Below are positions 26,485 to 35,148 of a DNA stretch of 64,000 nucleotides, in pieces; position 1 is the stretch's first letter; each line of letters starts with the position of its first letter. The DNA lies in assembly GCF_000243115.2 (NCBI RefSeq), contig NZ_CP007035.1, forward strand, positions 3,720,001-3,784,000, in the 5' to 3' direction. The stretch is from Niabella soli DSM 19437. Lineage in GTDB: Bacteria; Bacteroidota; Bacteroidia; Chitinophagales; Chitinophagaceae. The notes beneath the pieces were generated by a model. It searched no databases and had not been told where the DNA came from. It saw only the letters and a program-made list of their open reading frames with translations. Position numbers and translations under genes: made by a program.

Positions 26485-27045
26485 ATGATGAAATACCTGT
26501 TTCTGAGCTTTATTGCAATTACCTGTTGCTTTTCAGCCAAAAGTCAATCCTGGATACCAGTTGATAAGTCGCCGATGGACCAGATCTACTACCCTGTAGA
26601 TTACCCATCAAAGAAAATAAGAGGGCTCAATGAACCGCTGCGTATGCGGGTGATTTATAGCCGGCCGGCAAAAAATAACCGCCCGGTCTTTGGATCGGAC
26701 CTGGTTCCTTACGGAAAGGTTTGGCGCATGGGCGCTAATGAAGCTACGGAGATCGATTTTTTTACCCCTGTAACCGTAAACGGTAAAAAAATAGCGGCGG
26801 GGCGCTATACTATGTATTGCATACCCAATGAAAAAGAATGGACCTTTATTATTAATAAGGACACGGATGCCTGGGGCGCTTTTAATTATGATAGTGCTAA
26901 AGATGTGGTACGTGCCACGGCTCCTGTGGAAGCGGTAAAAGACCAGGTAGAATCACTGACAATTAATTTTGAGAAAAGCGGGCCGAAAGTTAACTTGGTG
27001 GTAGAATGGGATCAAAAGAAAGCATCCCTTCCCATTAATTTTTAA
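26485..27045 (+). CDS. DUF2911 secreted protein
   Basis: A 186-residue protein with a signal peptide ending around CCFSAKSQS. The body carries the DUF2911 pattern SPMDQIYYPVDYP, MRVIYSRPAKNNRPVFG and GKVWRMGANEATEIDFF. It is a Bacteroidota family of unknown function with a beta-sandwich-like composition. It follows acpH directly and is followed 9 bases later by a second DUF2911 gene. Confidence 0.9.
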   Translation: MMKYLFLSFIAITCCFSAKSQSWIPVDKSPMDQIYYPVDYPSKKIRGLNEPLRMRVIYSRPAKNNRPVFGSDLVPYGKVWRMGANEATEIDFFTPVTVNGKKIAAGRYTMYCIPNEKEWTFIINKDTDAWGAFNYDSAKDVVRATAPVEAVKDQVESLTINFEKSGPKVNLVVEWDQKKASLPINF

Positions 27046-27054
27046 TTGTAACGA

Positions 27055-27699
27055 ATGAATTGTTTAAAAGGCGGATGGAGCGTGTTGCTTGTATTGTTTA
27101 TAATAGCCTGCAACCAGCAGTCAAAAACAGGGAACGCCGGGCAGGACGAACAACCGGTCAATACCCTGCGGCAACCGGCGCAGCCTTCAACGGCTACCAA
27201 TCTTTACGAGCCCATAGATGTTTCTCCTATGGATATGAGCTATTTCCCCGTACACTACCCGTTAAAAAAGCTGGCGGGGAAAATGGTAACGCCGCCTGTA
27301 ATGAGGGTTATTTATAGCAGGCCGCATTTGCAGGGGCGCGCCTTATTTAATGGCATTTTGAAATATAATGAGCCCTGGCGATTGGGCGCTAACGAAGCTA
27401 CAGAACTTGATGTGTTTAAAACGGTAACCCTGGGCAGCAGGAAAATTGCCCCCGGCCGCTATACGCTTTATGTAATTCCGCATGAAAAAAACTGGACCCT
27501 TGTGCTGAGCAGCAATATTGATAGCTGGGGATTAAAACAGGATAGCACCAGGGATCTTCAACGAATTGAAATTGCAGCCACTACCGGTAATCCCAAAGCA
27601 GAATATTTTACGATGGTGTTTAAAAGAACAGCACAGGGCGCTGATTTATTAATGGCGTGGGATGATGTGCTGGCAGTAGCCCCGTTTGGTATAAATTAA
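27055..27699 (+). CDS. DUF2911 lipoprotein
   Basis: A 214-residue paralogue of the preceding gene with the same blocks (VSPMDMSYFPVHYP, MRVIYSRPHLQGRALF, WRLGANEATELDVFK). It differs in carrying a lipoprotein signal (LLVLFIIAC) and a short low-complexity linker after the cysteine. The pair looks like a tandem duplication whose products go to different places: one soluble, one lipid-anchored (inference). Function unknown. Confidence 0.9.
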   Translation: MNCLKGGWSVLLVLFIIACNQQSKTGNAGQDEQPVNTLRQPAQPSTATNLYEPIDVSPMDMSYFPVHYPLKKLAGKMVTPPVMRVIYSRPHLQGRALFNGILKYNEPWRLGANEATELDVFKTVTLGSRKIAPGRYTLYVIPHEKNWTLVLSSNIDSWGLKQDSTRDLQRIEIAATTGNPKAEYFTMVFKRTAQGADLLMAWDDVLAVAPFGIN

Positions 27700-27766
27700 A
27701 AGGAGCGAACAAGAATGCTCACTCCGTATTATATACATGAGAAATGTACGGGGTTGTAAAACCGGG

Positions 27767-28225
27767 CTATAGATCGGCCCGTATTAGTTTGTCTGTCTGT
27801 GTCAGGCTGCCGCTGTTATCTGCTGTTACTTTATAAATATTTTTAGCGTCGCGGATGGTAATAAAATAGTTAGTATCAGATTCAGTGGCCACTTCGGCTA
27901 CACCATAAATTTCTTTTCCCTCGTATTTTTTCCTGATCTTATATAAAATATTTGAAGGCAGGTGGCTTTCTCCGTAATAACGAATGGTGCGGATCAGTTT
28001 ACCATTGTTGTCGATGATGGCGCGTGTTTTGATCATTCCGGAATTGAAGCTGGCTTCATTATATTCTTTGGTAGAGCTCCATTGTACGTTTTGTGCATCT
28101 GCAAAAACCAGGTGAAAGGTTTTCAAAACTTTTTCATTAACCGTGGGGTTGATAACCGGAGTGCTGGTAGCGGCCATTGTAGTTAATCCTAAAGAAAGAG
28201 CGGCGGCGAGAATAAGGAGTTTCAT
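27767..28225 (-). CDS. Secreted PepSY-like protein, copy 1
   Basis: A 152-residue protein with a signal peptide (MKLLILAAALSLGLTTMAAT) and a mature part with DAQNVQWSSTKEYNEASF, an aromatic beta pattern like the BLIP/PepSY-like domain of Bacteroidota. Its closest relative is the gene at 29278-29736, with most residues shared. A -7 box (minus TATTTTTG, 28279-28272) with a TTG about 20 bases further upstream precedes it. Expected to be periplasmic; function unknown. Confidence 0.8.
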   Translation of the reverse strand: MKLLILAAALSLGLTTMAATSTPVINPTVNEKVLKTFHLVFADAQNVQWSSTKEYNEASFNSGMIKTRAIIDNNGKLIRTIRYYGESHLPSNILYKIRKKYEGKEIYGVAEVATESDTNYFITIRDAKNIYKVTADNSGSLTQTDKLIRADL

Positions 28226-28797
28226 TTTTTTTAAATTTTATAAGTTAAATGTGTTGATTGCTTTAATAATTCAAAAATAGTATCGCTGTCAGCAGATGTC
28301 AAGCGCTTTGTGGCAGATTGCGGGAGAAATGGGGCGAATGACCGGTTTTGCCGGGTGAATCTTCTTGTTATTGCCAATAGGTGTGCGTAGTGCAGCATGG
28401 TTGTTTTATTGTGAACTGCCGGGGCTTCCGCGGATTTTTGCAGAAGAACAATGTGCGCCGGTGCAACAGCCTGCATCACCGATAAACTATGAATGGGCTC
28501 CAACTCAGATGATTTTAAAGTGATTTAAATAAAAGGAATGACTATCCGAATTACTGTTAACAATTGTATCCCTGATAAAAAGTCGCAGGCGACATCAATT
28601 TGTTACAGCTATAGCGATGAATAAATTGTTAAATTGGTGGGAATCCTATCGTGCGGACAGGTCTTCGAGTTCATCGCAATGCAATACCTGTCGGGTTAAT
28701 CCCATTCAATCGAAATAAAGCCTATTGAGCTATCTGAGCCCAGGGAGCGTAATGTGCATAGCCTCTTGGTTAACTGGGAGCAATGGATAGGTAGCGA

Positions 28798-29009
28798 GCG
28801 GCCCCGGCAGGGGTCGAATCTTTAATGTTTCAAGAGGCTTCTGGGTTTAGTAATGAACCGGCATTAATAATATTTCTCTTTTCGGTCAGTAAGACACTGA
28901 CCCTGGTGCGGCAATGGTTTGTGTCCTCACAAACCAATTATGTTACCCATTTTTAATAAAATTGATTCCGGCTCATTATAACAAAAACGTTCGACCCTTT
29001 CAGGGCCGC
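28798..29009. repeat. Inverted repeat with GC-rich arms
   Basis: GCGGCCCCGGCAGGGGTCGA at 28798-28817 is matched in reverse complement by TTCGACCCTTTCAGGGCCGC at 28990-29009, with a few mismatches in the arm centre. About 170 bases lie between. The ends could mark a small non-autonomous mobile element or a remnant. Confidence 0.55.
28954..28979 (+). repeat. Dispersed 26-base repeat, copy 2
   Basis: TAATAAAATTGATTCCGG followed by CTCATTAT differs at two positions from 11212-11237. It lies inside the GC-rich inverted repeat. Confidence 0.65.
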
Positions 29010-29277
29010 GCCCTCTACGCATTGTAACTCCTGGCGCAGCCAGGGGCATGTACATTATACCCTTCGGTCACTTTCAGGATGGAGTACGATCGGTTCGTCA
29101 CGGCCTAAATCCTGAGGATGTACCAAATTATTTCAATCATTTTCAAGAGATGTGTTCAAACGATAGGATGAGAAGGAGGGGTGCTTATAACGAAGGCCAG
29201 GCTTAAATAAAAAAGGGAGCAAACAAGAATGCTTACTCCGTATTATACATGAGAAATGTTTGTGTTGTCAGCAGGTA

Positions 29278-29736
29278 CTACAGATCCCCTCTTTTGAATT
29301 TTCCTGTTTGTGTAAGGGCACCGTTGGCGTCTATGTGAACGGTGTACATTTTTTGACTGTCACGCATCACTATTTCGTAAGCGGTTCCTGCATCATTGGT
29401 GATTTCAGTTACTCCATAAACTTCTTTTCCTTCATATTTGCTTTTAACCTTGTACAATATGTTTGAGGGAAGATTAGTTTCTTTATAATAACGGATCGTG
29501 CGCACCAACTTGCCATTGTTGTCGATTATGGCACGGGCGGCAATGGCGCCTGAATTAAAGCTGGCTTCATTGTATTCGGCAGTGGCTTTCCATTGTACAT
29601 TTTTTGCATCGGCAAAAACCTGGTGAAAAGTTTTTAATACTTTTTCATTAACGGTTGGGTTAATAACCGGGTTGCTGGTGGCAGCCATTGCATTTAATCC
29701 TAAAGAAAGAGCGGCAGTAAGAATAAAGAGTTTCAT
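29278..29736 (-). CDS. Secreted PepSY-like protein, copy 2
   Basis: A 152-residue paralogue of the gene at 27767, with the same signal peptide plan (MKLFILTAALSLGLNAMAAT) and the same core VINPTVNEKVLKTFHQVFAD. The 3' flank, signal and promoter region are also similar, so the duplication included regulatory DNA. The -7 box TACTTTTG (minus, 29787-29780) and a TTG 21 bases upstream match the first copy in layout. Function unknown. Confidence 0.8.
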   Translation of the reverse strand: MKLFILTAALSLGLNAMAATSNPVINPTVNEKVLKTFHQVFADAKNVQWKATAEYNEASFNSGAIAARAIIDNNGKLVRTIRYYKETNLPSNILYKVKSKYEGKEVYGVTEITNDAGTAYEIVMRDSQKMYTVHIDANGALTQTGKFKRGDL

Positions 29737-30132
29737 TTTTTAAAGTTTTATAAGTTTATAATTTTATCGTTTGATGATTCAAAAGTAGTGGCAACAGGCC
29801 CGCTGAGGCAACCCCTTAATGGCAAACGGTTCAATAAAAGGGGGTGAATGGCGGATTTGCCAGGGCGAAAAACTTTTAAATACATCATACGGGTTTAATT
29901 TTTAAGGAAGATCAACTTTCTGTATATAAATCGCCCGAACTTGTTTTTTGTTACAGATCCGTTTATGAAGAAAATGTTAATGCTGACGGCCCTGTTCCCG
30001 CCAGGCATTCAAGTTGCAACATCAATTATCAGCTTTCGCAACAGATCCAGCATCTAGTATCCAGTATCCTGTATCCAGTTCCCGCATCCGGTAACCAACC
30101 CTTACCTTTGTGCCTTCTAAAATGAGCGGATT
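29737..30132. other. Intergenic region with repeat tract and metB promoter
   Basis: The left side holds the promoter of the secreted protein gene. The frame at 29965-30057 (MKKMLMLTALF then a quick stop, 30 codons) looks like a signal-peptide start without a body, possibly a gene remnant. 30038-30096 is a degenerate tract of TCCAGTATC/GTATCC words. A -7 box, TACCTTTG (30103-30110), precedes the next gene by 22 bases. Confidence 0.6.
30103..30110 (+). promoter_or_regulatory. -7 promoter box of the Cys/Met-metabolism gene
   Basis: TACCTTTG, an exact consensus match, lies 22 bases upstream of the ATG at 30133, directly after a degenerate repeat tract. Confidence 0.6.
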
Positions 30133-31272
30133 ATGAAGTTGAATACCAAGATCATTCACGCCGGCGTGGAGCCGGACCCGTCAACGGGAGCAATTATGAC
30201 CCCGATCTTTCAAACCTCAACCTTTGTGCAGTCGGGGCCCAACCAACACCAGGGCTACGATTATTCCCGGGCAGGGAACCCAACACGTACGGCTCTTGAA
30301 AAATCGCTGGCGGCCCTGGAAAATGCAAAGCATGGGTTGGCATTCAGTAGTGGTGTGGCGGCAACAGAAACCGTTGTAAAGTTGCTGAAACCGGGTGATG
30401 AAGTAATTGCGGCCAGCGATATGTACGGCGGCACGTATCGCCTTTTTTCTAAAATATGGGAGGGGTTTGGAATAAAATTTATTTACACCGATACCAGTGT
30501 TGCCGAAAACGTGGCGAAGGCGGTCACCGATAAGACTAAACTCATCTGGATTGAAACACCTACCAACCCGCTGATGAATATTACGGATATAGCGGCAGTG
30601 GCAGCAATCGCTAAAAAAGCAGGTGCCCTGCTTTGTGTGGATAATACTTTTGCATCGCCCTATTTGCAAAACCCTATTGACCTGGGCGCAGATATCGTTA
30701 TGCATTCTGCTACTAAATACCTTGGGGGGCATAGTGATGTGGTAATGGGGGCCCTGATGTTTAACCATAATGATCTGTTGGAAAAATTGTTCTTTATCCA
30801 GAAAAGCAGCGGTGCGGTGCCGGGGCCAATGGATTGTTTTCTGGTTTTAAGGGGAATTAAAACCCTGCACGTACGGATGCAGCGTCATTGCGAGAACGGA
30901 AAAAAAGTGGCGGCATTTTTAGCGGCCAATGAAAAAGTAAAGAAAGTGTACTGGTGCGGTTTTGAAGCAGCGCCGGGTCATGCCGTTGCAAAAAAGCAGA
31001 TGCGTGATTTTGGTGGCATGATGAGTTTTGAACTGCAGGACGATTCGGTTGAAGCGGCTACAAAGGTATTAACCTCCACCAAACTGATTGCCCTGGCTGA
31101 AAGCCTGGGTGGCGTGGAATCGCTGATCAATCACCCGGCAACGATGACACATGCTTCCATTCCGCGCGAGGAACGCATAAAAAATGGTTTGAGCGATTCG
31201 CTCATCCGCCTGAGCATTGGTATTGAAGATGCCGATGATCTGATTGAGGACCTGCGCGAGGCCATTGGCTAA
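30133..31272 (+). CDS. Cystathionine gamma-synthase / gamma-lyase family PLP enzyme
   Basis: A 379-residue Cys/Met-metabolism PLP enzyme. Seen: TPIFQTSTFVQSGPN, YDYSRAGNPTRTALE, the PLP lysine block HSATKYLGGHSDVVMG, and SLGGVESLINHPATMTHAS. The family makes or splits cystathionine, or cleaves methionine. The sequence alone does not decide between metB, metC-like lyase and methionine gamma-lyase. Its stop overlaps the stop of the convergent MutS-like gene by four bases. Confidence 0.92.
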   Translation: MKLNTKIIHAGVEPDPSTGAIMTPIFQTSTFVQSGPNQHQGYDYSRAGNPTRTALEKSLAALENAKHGLAFSSGVAATETVVKLLKPGDEVIAASDMYGGTYRLFSKIWEGFGIKFIYTDTSVAENVAKAVTDKTKLIWIETPTNPLMNITDIAAVAAIAKKAGALLCVDNTFASPYLQNPIDLGADIVMHSATKYLGGHSDVVMGALMFNHNDLLEKLFFIQKSSGAVPGPMDCFLVLRGIKTLHVRMQRHCENGKKVAAFLAANEKVKKVYWCGFEAAPGHAVAKKQMRDFGGMMSFELQDDSVEAATKVLTSTKLIALAESLGGVESLINHPATMTHASIPREERIKNGLSDSLIRLSIGIEDADDLIEDLREAIG

Positions 31273-32867
31273 TGCTCTTTTGTGACAAACAACTTTGTAT
31301 ATTCCATCGCCTGTTGAATAACGGGCGGTGGATATTTTTCTATAGCCGCTAACTTTATGGCGTTGCGCGATTGCACTGCACCTTCTTTAATATGATAATC
31401 AAACACCAGTTGATCGTTATGTATCGATTCTGAAAAATGATACATTTTATAACTTCCCTTAAGAAAGGTTACAAGCTCAAGGTCATGTGAGGAGGCTATT
31501 ACCAGGTCTTTATTCCGGTTCAGATACTGAAGCACGGCTAATGACAGGGCCATTCGCTCCGTTGTGTTTGTGCCTTTATAGATCTCATCAATAAGAAATA
31601 AATGGTTAAAAGGCGCTTCACTTTGCTGCACCATGGCGCGGATCACTTCCAGCTCCTTGTAAAAATAGCTTTCGTTCTCAAAAAGGTTGTCGGCTATTTT
31701 GATGGCAGAATACTGCTTGTACATACTGGTAATAAAGCTTTCTGCAAAACAGAAGTAAAGCGTTTGGGCTAAAATGCTATTGATAAGTACCGTACGCAAA
31801 AAAGTGGATTTTCCGGACATATTGGAGCCAGTGATAAAAATATGCTGTTGCTGTACCTGGAACGAATTGCTTACCGGGTCTGTAATTAAGGGATGATAAG
31901 CATTTGAGAAGCGGAGTGTCTTTTCTTCGATCGTAAATTCAGGTATGCAGTTCTTGTAAGCCGAATCACTACGCAGTGAGGCCTTGCTCAGGGCAAGGTC
32001 GATAGAGCCGATGAACTGATAAATGGTTTTGAAGGCGGCTTCATTGTGCAGGGCTAGTTTGTAACACCTGTTTAAAGCCAGCGGTTCTACCAGGAAAAAA
32101 CCTTTCAGCAATTCAAAAATCAGCAGCACGATTATGGAAAGATCGTCCGACGGGGTAGGGGCTCCCAGGAACCGGAAAAGCCGGTTAATGGAGGATAATT
32201 TTTGTATCGCCGTTTTGATGGCCGCCTGGTTTTCCATAGGCAAATCCAGCGCCACCAGTTTTTGTGCGGTAGTGATGGTGGAAAAGGCTTCGGATACCGT
32301 TTGTATACGGTTCTGGCTCCTGTTGCGGTGAATAAAATGAACCAGAATATTTACGAAGAACAAAATAATAAGCAATGAGAATAAAGTATGTACAAATAAA
32401 CTAAGCACTGTAAGTGTTGCAGCGGCAAGTGCCAGGGTTTTGTAAATGGGGTTTTTCCTTTTATCCTCCCGCCCGGGTGCAAACAAATCGACAATAAAGT
32501 AGGTGCCGCTCTGCTCCAGGCGGTATAAATGATATTGAATATTTTTTCGGATTTGTGGATTCGATAAAAAATAATCCGAAAGTTGGTGCGTTACCTTAAG
32601 CGCTTCAATATCGTTGGTTGGATGCAGGAGCGTGTGAAAAAGGACTTGCTGTCCGATTCCTGTTTCGGTGCGATCTATACAGGCAAACAGGTCTTCAACA
32701 TCAATATCCGAAAGCGTTTGATCCGTCAGTCGGTAAAAGGCACTGCCGGTACCAGTTGCCGCGTACCGGCTGATCAGGTCAAAATTCCTGCGTTTTTCTT
32801 TTATCTTTCCCCAGGAAGCTGCTGTTTTTTCCTGTATTTTTCTGCGACTACTCCTGAACAAACCCAT
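31269..32867 (-). CDS. Membrane-anchored MutS-family ATPase
   Basis: A 532-residue protein with the MutS ATPase at the C-terminus: Walker A in FITGSNMSGKSTFLRT (about residues 345-360), Walker B near HLFLIDEIYKGTNT, and the downstream SSHDLELV. It lacks the mismatch-recognition domain of MutS1 and instead has two hydrophobic segments at about residues 144-180 (LALAAATLTVLSLFVHTLF and SLLIILFFVNILVHFI). MutS relatives of this shape occur in Bacteroidota but their role is not established; post-replicative mismatch repair is unlikely without domain I. Confidence 0.88.
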   Translation of the reverse strand: MGLFRSSRRKIQEKTAASWGKIKEKRRNFDLISRYAATGTGSAFYRLTDQTLSDIDVEDLFACIDRTETGIGQQVLFHTLLHPTNDIEALKVTHQLSDYFLSNPQIRKNIQYHLYRLEQSGTYFIVDLFAPGREDKRKNPIYKTLALAAATLTVLSLFVHTLFSLLIILFFVNILVHFIHRNRSQNRIQTVSEAFSTITTAQKLVALDLPMENQAAIKTAIQKLSSINRLFRFLGAPTPSDDLSIIVLLIFELLKGFFLVEPLALNRCYKLALHNEAAFKTIYQFIGSIDLALSKASLRSDSAYKNCIPEFTIEEKTLRFSNAYHPLITDPVSNSFQVQQQHIFITGSNMSGKSTFLRTVLINSILAQTLYFCFAESFITSMYKQYSAIKIADNLFENESYFYKELEVIRAMVQQSEAPFNHLFLIDEIYKGTNTTERMALSLAVLQYLNRNKDLVIASSHDLELVTFLKGSYKMYHFSESIHNDQLVFDYHIKEGAVQSRNAIKLAAIEKYPPPVIQQAMEYTKLFVTKEH

Positions 32868-32968
32868 ATATCTTGATTAACGATTGGTAAAGGAATGAAT
32901 TAATTTTTCAATTTAAAAAATAAAAAACCAACTATATTGCGCACGATTGGTCAATAAAAGCGCAATTT

Positions 32969-34243
32969 ATGAGCAAGGAACTAACGGAAGCGGAACAAAA
33001 GGAATTATTTCAGACGATTCTTCAGATCAATAACGGTTATCTCGATTGGGAAAAAGTGCAGCACATGACCCTGCAACCGTTGCTGCTTACCAATGAAGCG
33101 ATCTGGCAAACAGCAAAAGCGGCAAGAGAGCAAGGCGCTACCAAAAAATTGGAGATGGGAAGCATCGCTTTTACCTGGTCGGTGCCCAATGACACAGAGC
33201 AGCTCCTTCACGACCTGGATGTGCATGTAGCCGGTGGTAAAAGCATCCGGGAAGTAATGAATCCCAAAAATGACCACAGGTATATCATAAATGCTCTTAT
33301 GGATGAGACCATGGCTTCTGCCCAGTTGGCAGGATTTTCCGTCACAAAAAAAATGGTAAAAGAGCTGTTGCTTAAAAAAAAGCCGGCTGCCAATCATACA
33401 GAACAGGTCGTGGTTAATCTTTATAAATGTTTGCAGAAAGTAAAGGAATGGGGCAATGATGACTTTACGGAAGTAAAACTTCAGGAGTTGCACCAGTTAC
33501 TGACAAGAGACACTATTAAATTAAAGGGGATCGGCCGTTATCGAACCAATAATAAATTTGACGTATCTAATATTGAGGACCCTTCCTATAAAGCCGCTGA
33601 TGTAAAAGAACTGAAGGCGCGGATGCAATGGCTGGAAACATTTATTAACGAAAATAAAAGCCCCTTTTACATTCACCCGCTCATTAAAGCCGGCATCATC
33701 GAATTCCTGATCACTTCCTTACGACCTTTTAAAGATGCCAACGGTCGCCTGGCGCGTTTGGTGCGCTATTGGTATTTATTAAAGCAGGGCTACTGGGCAT
33801 TGGAATACATGCCGGTATCCAACGTTATTATTAAGCTCAAACCTCAATACCATAAGGCATTTGTGCAGGTGCGTACAAATGAAGACCTGGGGTATTTCGT
33901 TCATTTTATACTGCAGTCCATAAGAATGAGCTACCGCTCTTTAAAAGAAGGGCTGCAGCGCACCAACCGGGAAAAGGAACAAAACCCATTTGTGAAAATC
34001 GACGGACTGAACAACCGGCAGGCTGCGGCGTTACAGTGGATCAAAGAAGATGCGGAAAAGATCATCACCATACGGGAGCTGCGTTCCGGTTTTGGCGTGT
34101 CGAAAGAAACGGCCCGTACAGACCTGACCGCGTTAACTGAAACAGGTTGGTTACAATTTTATCATTTAAATAAAAAGACCTATGCCTTTGTAAAAGGAGA
34201 TCGTTATGATCAGTTAATATATGAAAGCAACGCTCAACAATAA
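32969..34243 (+). CDS. Fic-domain protein with degenerate active site and C-terminal winged helix
   Basis: A 424-residue protein with the Fic fold in the middle and a winged-helix-like C-terminus (KIITIRELRSGFGVSKETARTD). Active Fic enzymes transfer AMP or similar groups using HxFx(D/E)GNGR. Here the motif is SLRPFKDANGRLAR, so the catalytic histidine is arginine at residue 252. The usual inhibitory S/TxxxEG motif reads SAQLAG (residues 117-122), so its glutamate is alanine. Loss of both suggests a non-AMPylating regulator (inference). It overlaps the TIGR02757 gene by 23 bases. Confidence 0.88.
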   Translation: MSKELTEAEQKELFQTILQINNGYLDWEKVQHMTLQPLLLTNEAIWQTAKAAREQGATKKLEMGSIAFTWSVPNDTEQLLHDLDVHVAGGKSIREVMNPKNDHRYIINALMDETMASAQLAGFSVTKKMVKELLLKKKPAANHTEQVVVNLYKCLQKVKEWGNDDFTEVKLQELHQLLTRDTIKLKGIGRYRTNNKFDVSNIEDPSYKAADVKELKARMQWLETFINENKSPFYIHPLIKAGIIEFLITSLRPFKDANGRLARLVRYWYLLKQGYWALEYMPVSNVIIKLKPQYHKAFVQVRTNEDLGYFVHFILQSIRMSYRSLKEGLQRTNREKEQNPFVKIDGLNNRQAAALQWIKEDAEKIITIRELRSGFGVSKETARTDLTALTETGWLQFYHLNKKTYAFVKGDRYDQLIYESNAQQ

Positions 34244-35018
34244 CCTGGAAGCATTTTTAAATGCCAAGGCGGCTTACTATGAACAACCGGCATTTATTGC
34301 GGATGACCCCATCTCAATCCCCCACCAGTTCTCCCGGAAACAGGATATAGAAATAGCCGGATTTTTTGCCGCTATCCTTGCCTGGGGCAATCGAAAAAGC
34401 ATTATCAATTCGTGTAAGCGCCTGCTGCAACTGATGGATAACGCGCCCTACGATTTTGTACTGAATTTTGAAGAGCCGGACCTGGAAATGTTACTGAAAT
34501 TTGTACACCGTACTTTTAACGCAGTTGACCTGTTTCATTTCCTGGACGTACTACAATATCATTATAAAACAAGGAGGCAAACATCATTTGAAACGGCCTT
34601 TAGTGATCACCTGATTTCGGGTGACGATTCTGTTGAAAAAGCGCTGATTGGGTTTCATCATTATTTTTTTGATGCAAAAATTTTTCCGCACCTGCCCAAA
34701 CGCACTCAAAAACATATTGCCACTCCTGAACGTAAATCGGCCTGCAAACGGCTGAATATGTACCTGCGCTGGATGGTGCGCAGCAACGCCAGAGGGGTTG
34801 ATTTTGGGTTATGGAAAAATATCCGGCCGCATCAATTAATATGCCCGCTGGATCTGCATGTGGCCCGGGTAGCCCGGCATTTTAATTTGCTGCATCGCAC
34901 CAATAACGACTGGAAGGCGGCAACCGATCTTACAGAGCACCTGAAAACACTGGATCCCACGGATCCCTGCAAATATGACTTTGCCTTATTCGGATTAGGG
35001 GTAATTGAACGATTTTAA
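34221..35018 (+). CDS. TIGR02757 (DUF2400) family protein
   Basis: A 265-residue cytosolic protein recognised by the blocks ADDPISIPHQFSRKQDIEIA, FAAILAWGNRKSIINSC and PLDLHVARVARHFNLL of the Bacteroidota family TIGR02757. Function is unknown; the helical pattern of the C-terminal half recalls HhH-GPD DNA glycosylases (inference, weak). The ATG lies inside the Fic gene, so the two genes are probably co-transcribed. Confidence 0.9.
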   Translation: MKATLNNNLEAFLNAKAAYYEQPAFIADDPISIPHQFSRKQDIEIAGFFAAILAWGNRKSIINSCKRLLQLMDNAPYDFVLNFEEPDLEMLLKFVHRTFNAVDLFHFLDVLQYHYKTRRQTSFETAFSDHLISGDDSVEKALIGFHHYFFDAKIFPHLPKRTQKHIATPERKSACKRLNMYLRWMVRSNARGVDFGLWKNIRPHQLICPLDLHVARVARHFNLLHRTNNDWKAATDLTEHLKTLDPTDPCKYDFALFGLGVIERF

Positions 35019-35148
35019 TTGATCGTCGTCAACTTAGATGTAAAAGGAACGTTAAACACCGGTTTGGCTTGTGTAACCAGAAAAAAGTTATCATCATTAA
35101 AGCAAATCAGAAACCTTATTTATGAATTATTCTTTAAAATTTAATTGT

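Larger units (their letters stand above)
28226..29277. other. 1.05-kb non-coding region between two paralogous genes
   Basis: No credible gene is seen. The left 150 bases resemble the promoter flank of the second copy at 29737 onward, and the segment at about 29205-29270 resembles the 3' flank of the first copy at 27700-27765, as if a gene and its flanks were duplicated and DNA inserted between. The middle holds inverted GC-rich arms (28798-28818 and 28990-29009) and copy 2 of a 26-base dispersed repeat. A 90-codon frame at 28231-28503 covers the promoter of the first gene and is judged spurious. Confidence 0.7.

Noticed and set aside
28231-28503. 90-codon minus-strand frame upstream of the secreted-protein gene
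   Set aside because: It overlaps the likely promoter of the downstream gene and the homologous flank of copy 2 lacks it.
29965-30057. Short MKKMLMLTALF frame as a real gene
   Set aside because: It stops after 30 codons and runs into a degenerate repeat tract; at best a remnant.
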